64,000 nt of DNA from Cedecea neteri. Lineage in GTDB: Bacteria; Pseudomonadota; Gammaproteobacteria; Enterobacterales; Enterobacteriaceae. The stretch lies in contig NZ_CP009458.1 of the NCBI RefSeq assembly GCF_000758305.1, forward strand, positions 2,480,001-2,544,000, given 5' to 3'. Position 1 is the first letter of the stretch; every line of letters begins with the position of its first letter. Shown here piece after piece: positions 59,013 through 64,000 of this stretch. The notes under the pieces were generated by a model. The model was not told the DNA's origin, made no database searches, and was given only the letters and a program-made list of their open reading frames with translations. Made by a program: the position numbers and the translations under genes.

Positions 59013-59041
59013 CAGCCACCTTTAAAGGTGGCTGTTTTTTT
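59013..59041 (+). terminator. Terminator after the second bglX tail
   Basis: Perfect 22-base palindromic stem CAGCCACCTTT/AAAGGTGGCTG followed by eight T. It shares the GCCACCTTT arm and spacing with the terminator at 57431 and was probably the original bglX terminator before the islet arrived. It also faces the end of the FolC-like gene on the minus strand. Confidence 0.9.
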
Positions 59042-59067
59042 AGGTGTAATTAATATCCCGCTGAAAG

Positions 59068-60354
59068 CTAGCGTATTCCCTGATTATTTTCGCTGGCAAG
59101 ATTGAGCTCGTTTAATACTGGCGCAACAGAATAGAATGAGCCGCAGACGACAATTACATCGTCGGCAGTGGCGTCATCTTTGGCCGCTTCCCAACCGGAT
59201 AAAATATCCGGGAAGTTTTTTGCCTGCGGTAAATACTGAGCAATATCTTCAGCTTTAGAGCTTCTGGGGCCCGCCTGAATACCGCAGCAATACCATGCAC
59301 CGTTGAGGTCTTTTAACTGTTCAATAGTGCCGTTGATGTCTTTATTAATAAGCATGCCGATCACAAAAAGGTACTTTCCCTTTTTGGGGAAGTTGCGCAA
59401 TCTTTCCGCTAAATATGCCGCAGCATGCGGGTTGTGCGCCACATCTAAAATTACCGTCGGTTGATGGTTAATGACTTGAAAACGACCCGGCAAATTGGCC
59501 TTGTCAATGACTTCGTCCAACGCGGTAAGATCAAATTTAAGCCCGCTGACGCGTAGGGCCGCGACGGCGGTAGCCACGTTATCCCGAGGCATTTTAGGCT
59601 GACTCAGCGGCACTATTTCGCCGAAGCTATCGCTAAACGCCCATGCCTCTCCACGGTCTGTTACTTGCCAGTTGGTCCCGCGTTGATGGGTCATTGCGCC
59701 AATCTGTGCCGCATAACGGAGCAATGACGCCGGGGCCTGAACTTGCCCAATCACCGCCGGACGACCGGGGCGGAAGATGCCCGCTTTGATTTCGCCGATG
59801 GCTTCGGTGCCTTTCCCCAGCCAGTCTTCATGATCCAGTGCCACGTTGGTAATCACAGAGACATCCGGCGTGAGAATGTTGGTCGCATCATCCCGGCCGC
59901 CCATGCCGACCTCAATGATTGCGACATCAACCTGAGCCCATTTCATCAGGCAAAATGCGCCTAGCGTATTGAACTCGAAAGGCGTGAGCGTCGTGGCCTC
60001 GCGTGCTTTTTCAATTTCAACAAAAGCAGCAATATGGGCGGCATCCGACAGCTCCTGGCCCTGAATGCGCACGGTCTCTTTATAATGAATCATGTGGGGT
60101 GAGCTGAAGACGCCCACTTTGTGCCCTGACAGCATCAGCACTTTCTCGAGGGTATGGCAGGTGGTGCCTTTCCCGTTGGTCCCGCCAACCAAAAAGACAA
60201 AAGGCGCAGGCTGTAAGACATTCAGTTTGGTGGCCACGTCCTTGATTCTGTCCAGGCCCATATCAATGACCTGCGAATGAAGGCTGTCGATGTAGGCCAG
60301 CCAGTGGGGTAAGTCTGATGTGAGATCGGGTATGTTTGCACGGTTGCTCATCAA
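59068..60354 (-). CDS. FolC-like Mur-ligase-family amide ligase
   Basis: 428 residues, aligned along its whole length with folylpolyglutamate synthase/dihydrofolate synthase FolC. P-loop VGGTNGKGTTC (56-66), SSPHMIHYKETVRIQG, TPFEFNTLGAFCLMKWA, EVGMGGRDDATNI, DHEDWLG and DVAHNPHAA are present, which suggests an active ligase. The usual folC lies near accD/dedD in enterics, so this is probably a paralogue. It follows an intradiol dioxygenase gene on the same strand by 45 bases, an unusual pairing. Substrate may be folate or another acid. Confidence 0.88.
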   Translation of the reverse strand: MMSNRANIPDLTSDLPHWLAYIDSLHSQVIDMGLDRIKDVATKLNVLQPAPFVFLVGGTNGKGTTCHTLEKVLMLSGHKVGVFSSPHMIHYKETVRIQGQELSDAAHIAAFVEIEKAREATTLTPFEFNTLGAFCLMKWAQVDVAIIEVGMGGRDDATNILTPDVSVITNVALDHEDWLGKGTEAIGEIKAGIFRPGRPAVIGQVQAPASLLRYAAQIGAMTHQRGTNWQVTDRGEAWAFSDSFGEIVPLSQPKMPRDNVATAVAALRVSGLKFDLTALDEVIDKANLPGRFQVINHQPTVILDVAHNPHAAAYLAERLRNFPKKGKYLFVIGMLINKDINGTIEQLKDLNGAWYCCGIQAGPRSSKAEDIAQYLPQAKNFPDILSGWEAAKDDATADDVIVVCGSFYSVAPVLNELNLASENNQGIR

Positions 60355-60399
60355 ATATTCCTTGGATAAAACTACAATCTGCGGGGTGGGGGTGCCGCT

Positions 60400-61263
60400 T
60401 TAGCTGATCGGGTTCAGGACGAAATTGAAGTCCAGGGTGCAGAATGATTGCGGGCAAAATGTCCCGTCAGGCGCAATGCCCGGCGCGTGTTTAACCCAGT
60501 CGGCAATCAATGAGGCTCTTACGCCAAATACGCTGTCCGAATTGAGGTATTCATCCTCTTTATTGAAGACATGCGTAATTAAACGCTGGTATCCCTCGGC
60601 ATTGATCATGAAGTGCAGATGCGCCGGGCGCCACGCGGCCCTCCCCTGGGCGGCGAGCAGGCTGCCAACCGGGCCGTCGCTGGGGATCTCGTAAGCCTCA
60701 GGGACAACGGTTCTAAAAAAGAAATTTCCCTGTGAATCCGCTTTCATGACGCCGCGGCATCGAAGTCCGTGAATATCCGCGGCCTGCACATCGTATTGAC
60801 CCTCGCCGTCGGCATGCCATATATCAATCGTTGCATTGGCAACGGTTTCCCCGCCGATCCCGGTTACTTTGCCTGTTACAAACCACGGCGTGCCCGGTGC
60901 ACCCTGTGAAAAATCGTCTCCCGGTTCAAGCAGTGGGGCTTCCGCAACATGAAAAGGTCCAAATACGGTGGATTCCGTGCATCCGGCGGGTTTGCGATTA
61001 TTTTGCGCAATGACCAGAGAAGATAATCCCAGCACATCGGAAAGCAAAATAAACTCCTGGCGTTCGGGGCTGCAATATTTTCCAACCAGGGTAAGAAATT
61101 CAATGCCTTTCTCCCACTCCTGCTCCGTCAGCTGAACTTCCCGGGCAAAAGAATGCAAATGCTCGATCAGGCCAGTAAAAATTGTATGCATACGGTCGTC
61201 GGTGGGGATTGAAATTCTGGAGAGCACTGCCTGGGTAATATTTTTATCGTCGATGTTTAACAT
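60400..61263 (-). CDS. Intradiol ring-cleavage dioxygenase
   Basis: 287 residues. N-terminal helical dimerisation domain (about 1-100, ending ESTVFGPFH) and catalytic beta domain with Fe(III) ligands Tyr157 (GEGQYDVQ), Tyr191 (PEAYEIPSDGP), His215 and His217 (RPAHLHFMI). This pattern fits catechol or hydroxyquinol 1,2-dioxygenases; the exact ring substrate cannot be fixed. No other aromatic-degradation gene is in the window. Start at 61263 (MLNIDDKN) is preferred; the frame remains open to 61317. Confidence 0.9.
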   Translation of the reverse strand: MLNIDDKNITQAVLSRISIPTDDRMHTIFTGLIEHLHSFAREVQLTEQEWEKGIEFLTLVGKYCSPERQEFILLSDVLGLSSLVIAQNNRKPAGCTESTVFGPFHVAEAPLLEPGDDFSQGAPGTPWFVTGKVTGIGGETVANATIDIWHADGEGQYDVQAADIHGLRCRGVMKADSQGNFFFRTVVPEAYEIPSDGPVGSLLAAQGRAAWRPAHLHFMINAEGYQRLITHVFNKEDEYLNSDSVFGVRASLIADWVKHAPGIAPDGTFCPQSFCTLDFNFVLNPIS

Positions 61264-61408
61264 TTTATTATGTCTCGCTGCCACGAGGAGTAGGGTGAGG
61301 GACCCACAATGTGACACTGACTTTTTAAATTTTAAATATCTTCTTCTGGAATTAATGTAATCAAGTGTATTAATTTTGGTTTAATTGTTTTTGTGTGGTT
61401 ATTAAGAT

Positions 61409-61422
61409 GTTAGACGTCTAAC
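61409..61422. promoter_or_regulatory. Palindrome GTTAGACGTCTAAC upstream of the dioxygenase gene
   Basis: Perfect 14-base palindrome in the 278-base gap between the divergent dioxygenase and YceI-like genes. Its core AGACGTCT equals one MetJ box, but MetJ needs tandem boxes and the adjacent eight-mers do not match. GntR- or MarR-type operators can look like this too. The rest of the gap is AT-rich without a gene. Confidence 0.4.
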
Positions 61423-61541
61423 TTCACTGGCTTGTCTGGTTTTTATAGTTTTTCGCATCAACAAAAAATTAATAAAAATAAATATGAATAAAATACGGGA
61501 GTGAAACGTTAGCTGAGTATGTCCGCTACCGGAAATACTCC

Positions 61542-62108
61542 ATGCTGCGTATTCTTCTGAAAATAATCCTTGGCCTGTCGTTCAGTCCCTGGCTGTATGC
61601 CGCGCCGGAAAGCTACAGCATCCTCACGCCGCAAACCGCGATAGAACTTTCATGGCGCGCGTTTGGCGGGACTTCTCAGGCGCACCTCGACGGTGTCACT
61701 GGCTCACTTTTGCTGGATGCAGGGAACGATATGCACGACAGCATCAGCGTGCGCATCCCCGTCGCGACGCTTCAGGCTTCAAACAGCCTGCTGACGTATC
61801 AACTGCAGGGCGGGCTATTCTTTGATACCGCACATTATCCGATGCTCACGTTTACCAGCACCAGGGTTGTGGCCCATGGCAACGGGCGTTACCGGATTTT
61901 TGGCCTGCTGCAGGTAAAGAATGTTCAGCGTCCGGTGGTTTTGGAGGCGAGTCTGGATAACGCACCCGCATTAACTTCAGGCTCAAATGCTCTCTCTTTA
62001 CGTGCAACAACGGTTATCTCCCGCGCCGCCTTTAATATGGATAAATTTGAGGCCGTGGTTGATGACAGCATTGTGATTGAGATTAGAATTCGCGCGAGGG
62101 TTGGATAG
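61542..62108 (+). CDS. YceI-family periplasmic lipid-binding-like protein
   Basis: 188 residues with a signal peptide (LKIILGLSFSPWLYA, cut about residue 20). The mature part has the YceI lipocalin-like pattern: GVTGSLLLDAGN, FDTAHYPMLTFTSTRV and LLQVKNVQRPVVLEASL. YceI proteins bind polyisoprenoids or other lipids; the ligand here is unknown. Shorter and divergent from E. coli YceI. Single gene. Confidence 0.85.
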   Translation: MLRILLKIILGLSFSPWLYAAPESYSILTPQTAIELSWRAFGGTSQAHLDGVTGSLLLDAGNDMHDSISVRIPVATLQASNSLLTYQLQGGLFFDTAHYPMLTFTSTRVVAHGNGRYRIFGLLQVKNVQRPVVLEASLDNAPALTSGSNALSLRATTVISRAAFNMDKFEAVVDDSIVIEIRIRARVG

Positions 62109-62136
62109 GGGTATATCTGCTGTGATAGGGCAATCC

Positions 62137-62300
62137 CCCCTCACCCCGGCCCTCTCCCCAAGGGGGAGAGGGGGAAAATAACAGGGCAAAGCAGTGCACA
62201 ATCTATTCCCTCTCCGGAACGTACACAGGGTGAAAACAATAGTGCAGAGCAGCACACAATCTATCCCCTCTCCCTTCCAGGGAGAGGGTTAGGGTGAGGG
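62137..62300. repeat. CCCTCACCC-type repeat cluster with internal direct repeat
   Basis: CCCCTCACCCCGGCCCTCTCCCC then AGGGGGAGAGGG at the left and CCCCTCTCCCTTCCAGGGAG to GGTTAGGGTGAGGG at the right belong to the same family as 35504-35594. Between them a 30-base unit GCAAAGCAGTGCACAATCTA-TTCCCTCTCC (62186-62215) recurs as 62244-62273 with four changes. The cluster fills the gap between the YceI-like and GT20 genes and may terminate both. Confidence 0.82.
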
Positions 62301-62355
62301 TAAAAACCAGCCCTTCATGGAGCGTATGTGTGGCTCAGTTCCTGCCCGGAAACCA

Positions 62356-63777
62356 TTAATACAAATTCTGCGGCGTAAAAATCCCGTGGTGAGACGCGCG
62401 GAAAGGGATCACCGTCGCAGGCGCCGGGGCAGGCTCAGCGCTCAGTGAATCAAGAAAAGCTCTGGCCCACCACTGGCTGTCGTATCTTTCCACTTTGGCC
62501 ATCAGCTGCTGGTGACGGCGTTTGCGCTCGTGCAGCGGCATCGTCAGCGCGGAATAGAGCGCATGGCTTGCTTCGTTGGCATCGTAGGGATTGATCAACA
62601 CCGCATCGGTCAGCTGTTCCGCCGTGCCGGTCAGGGCCGACAGCATCAGCACGCCGGGGTCTTCGGCATCCTGCGCGAGAACAAAGGCTTTTGCCTCCAG
62701 GCTCATCCCCTCAGAAAGCGGGGTGAACATCGCCACGTGGGCGTTACGGTAAAACGCGTAAATCAAATCGGAATGGCACAGATGGTTGCGAATATAGTTG
62801 ATGGGGTACCAGCCTGAATCCCCAAAGCGGGCGTTAATTTCCGCGCACTGGTGTTCAAGCTGGTCGCAGAGATCCCGTGCCGACCACGAATAGCCCCTTG
62901 AGGCGTCAGAAATTTGCAGCAGGCTGACGTCACGCAGGTACTCTGGGTGCGTGCTCAGAAACGTTTCCATCGTATTCAGGTGGCAATGCACGCCGCTGAT
63001 ATCGCTGATCGTGTCGTTGCTGATCACTATCTGGCGAGGGTAGTTCCGCACCGCTTCGGCGTTGGTGTGCGAAAGCGGCGGCAGGGTTTTATCCACGCCG
63101 CAGGGGAAAATCCCCAGCCGGATGATGTGCCCGTTAAGCTGAATAAGATTATCCGCCAGCCGCTCCACGCGGTAAAACCGCAGCGCATAGGCGAGGAAAT
63201 TATTCACATCTCCGCTCGACTGGAAGCCGAGCAGATCGTAGCTGAATAACGCCTGCATCAGGCTGTCGTGTTCAGGCACCGATCGCAGCACATCGCCCGG
63301 TGGGAAGGGCTGATGCAGGAAGAAGCCACAGCGGTTGGTGTAGCCATCCTCTTTGAGCATCTTGCCGGTGAACAGCAGATGGTAGTCCTGCACCCAGACC
63401 AGGTCGTCAGGCTCAATTTTGGCGGTCACCCGAGCTTTCACATCATGGTTATAGTTTTTCCAGGTGGTGAAATACTCTTTTTTATAGTGGATCAGGTCCG
63501 GGCGATTATGAAAAACCGGCCACAGCACCTGATGAATATAGCCCTGGTAAAAGTTGTCATACTCGTTGGGCGTCAGCGCCCAGCTGTATTGCTGGTAGCC
63601 CGGCTGGCTGAAAAAACGCTCTTTTCTTTGCTTATTTCCTGCGGCTATTTCACCGTTCCAGCCAAACCACAGGCCCGAATGTTTCTTCATAACGGCATGA
63701 AGGACCGGAAGCAGAGGATCGCCGCGCTGCCCGCGTTCTGGTTCGCAGCGATTAGACAGCATAATAAGACGAGACAT
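62356..63777 (-). CDS. GT20-family protein related to trehalose-6-phosphate synthase OtsA
   Basis: 473 residues, same length as E. coli OtsA and colinear with it (SNR at 8-10, LWFGWNGE with Trp40, DYHLL at 131-135, His155 in FFLHQPFP). However, the UDP-glucose phosphate-binding motif RLDYSKG is replaced by SNDTISDISG (253-262), so the usual Arg and Lys are gone; the N-terminal GGL loop is RGDPLL; and TPLRDGMNL reads TPLSEGMSL (352-360). Either a divergent transferase with another donor or a pseudo-enzyme. Upstream of it on the same strand is a ligase-like gene. Confidence 0.85.
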   Translation of the reverse strand: MSRLIMLSNRCEPERGQRGDPLLPVLHAVMKKHSGLWFGWNGEIAAGNKQRKERFFSQPGYQQYSWALTPNEYDNFYQGYIHQVLWPVFHNRPDLIHYKKEYFTTWKNYNHDVKARVTAKIEPDDLVWVQDYHLLFTGKMLKEDGYTNRCGFFLHQPFPPGDVLRSVPEHDSLMQALFSYDLLGFQSSGDVNNFLAYALRFYRVERLADNLIQLNGHIIRLGIFPCGVDKTLPPLSHTNAEAVRNYPRQIVISNDTISDISGVHCHLNTMETFLSTHPEYLRDVSLLQISDASRGYSWSARDLCDQLEHQCAEINARFGDSGWYPINYIRNHLCHSDLIYAFYRNAHVAMFTPLSEGMSLEAKAFVLAQDAEDPGVLMLSALTGTAEQLTDAVLINPYDANEASHALYSALTMPLHERKRRHQQLMAKVERYDSQWWARAFLDSLSAEPAPAPATVIPFRASHHGIFTPQNLY

Positions 63778-63818
63778 ACATCACCTCAGGTTAGCTTCAG
63801 GTTGATAGTTCACGGGCG

Positions 63819-64000
63819 TTAGCGGGACAGCGCCGCTTCTTCCTGGGTCACGATAGTTTCAAACCACGCCAGTTCCGACAGTTTGTGGGTCACCCACTGG
63901 CGGGAGAACGCTTCCCCCAGGCTTTCGGTCATGTAATGGCTTTGCTGAAATTCTTCGATTGCAACGTGCTGGAACAGCGGCAGCTCAGGGGCAAACAGCG
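63819..64000 (-). CDS. C-terminal fragment, possibly glutamine-synthetase-family ligase
   Basis: The last 60 codons of a gene that continues past the right edge. The C-terminus (FAPELPLFQHVAIEEFQQSH ... MTESLGEAF ... ETIVTQEEAALSR) has the layout of the end of glutamine-synthetase-type ligases: a short active-site-proximal turn, then helix with LGEAF-x5-THKxxELxxFE and VTxxE. Identification rests on this helix pattern only. It precedes the GT20 gene on the same strand by 41 bases and is probably in the same operon. Confidence 0.55.
   Translation of the reverse strand, partial: LFAPELPLFQHVAIEEFQQSHYMTESLGEAFSRQWVTHKLSELAWFETIVTQEEAALSR

Noticed and set aside
1..64000. CRISPR arrays, tRNA or rRNA genes, insertion sequences
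   Set aside because: No regularly spaced repeats, no tRNA T-arm motif in a cloverleaf context, and no transposase-like protein were found on reading both strands; a covariance-model scan would be the decisive test.

Overview
The window reads as chromosomal DNA of a gamma-proteobacterium of the family Enterobacteriaceae. Almost every core gene is recognisable as the orthologue of an Escherichia coli gene, in blocks of E. coli gene order (gal-mod-pgl-bio-uvrB-moa-ybh, then dusC and yohP-yohD-yohC-pbpG-dld-bglX), but the proteins differ enough, and enough genes are gained or lost, that it is not E. coli itself. I cannot fix the genus by eye. No rRNA, tRNA, CRISPR array or insertion sequence was seen.

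Layout. 1-12.9 kb: galactose operon (galK end, galT, galE) with its two operators; molybdate ABC transporter ModABC, the regulator ModE and the ATPase ModF, interrupted by an extra AbgT-family transporter; acrZ, ybhA, pgl and the lipoprotein gene pemB (ybhC). A recognisable relic of the phage lambda attachment site sits just upstream of pemB. 13-20 kb: biotin genes bioA and bioBFCD around a shared BirA operator, then a two-gene cassette resembling a HicA-type toxin and a helix-turn-helix partner, and an orphan UrtE/LivF-like ATPase. 20-34 kb: uvrB (LexA box, DnaA boxes), ybhK, moaABCDE behind FNR and ModE sites and a molybdenum-cofactor riboswitch, ybhL, ybhQ, the cecR-ybhGFSR drug efflux operon, and rhlE. 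ModE, modABC, moaABCDE and the riboswitch form one circuit: molybdate uptake is repressed and cofactor synthesis tuned by the same metal and its product.

Between rhlE and dusC the order jumps from the 18-minute region of the E. coli map to the 48-minute region, and an inverted CCCTCACCC repeat lies on the joint. 36-43.5 kb is a beta-glucoside PTS operon under BglG antitermination with three RNA antiterminator/terminator switches, led by two unusual members: an OprD-type porin and a secreted SurE-type phosphatase. 43.6-45.7 kb is an AT-rich, probably imported pair: a dGTPase and a translationally coupled unknown protein, a plausible anti-phage module. 46-50 kb carries small accessory regulator/enzyme pairs (LysR with a metallo-beta-lactamase-fold protein; TetR with a DUF1348 protein and two operators), yohP and a methyltransferase. 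50-57.4 kb returns to the core order yohD, yohC, pbpG, dld, bglX.

Immediately after bglX lies a compact type VI secretion islet (orphan Hcp, a DUF1493 protein, an unknown possible effector) bracketed by a 46-base perfect duplication of the 3' end of bglX, the clearest trace of a recent insertion here. The last 5 kb holds a FolC-like ligase with an intradiol ring-cleaving dioxygenase, a YceI-like protein, a GT20 protein related to OtsA but lacking key nucleotide-sugar-binding residues, and the end of what looks like a glutamine-synthetase-type ligase. The best candidates for undescribed biology are the Hcp islet, the dGTPase pair, the porin/SurE/bgl operon and the GT20 plus ligase locus.
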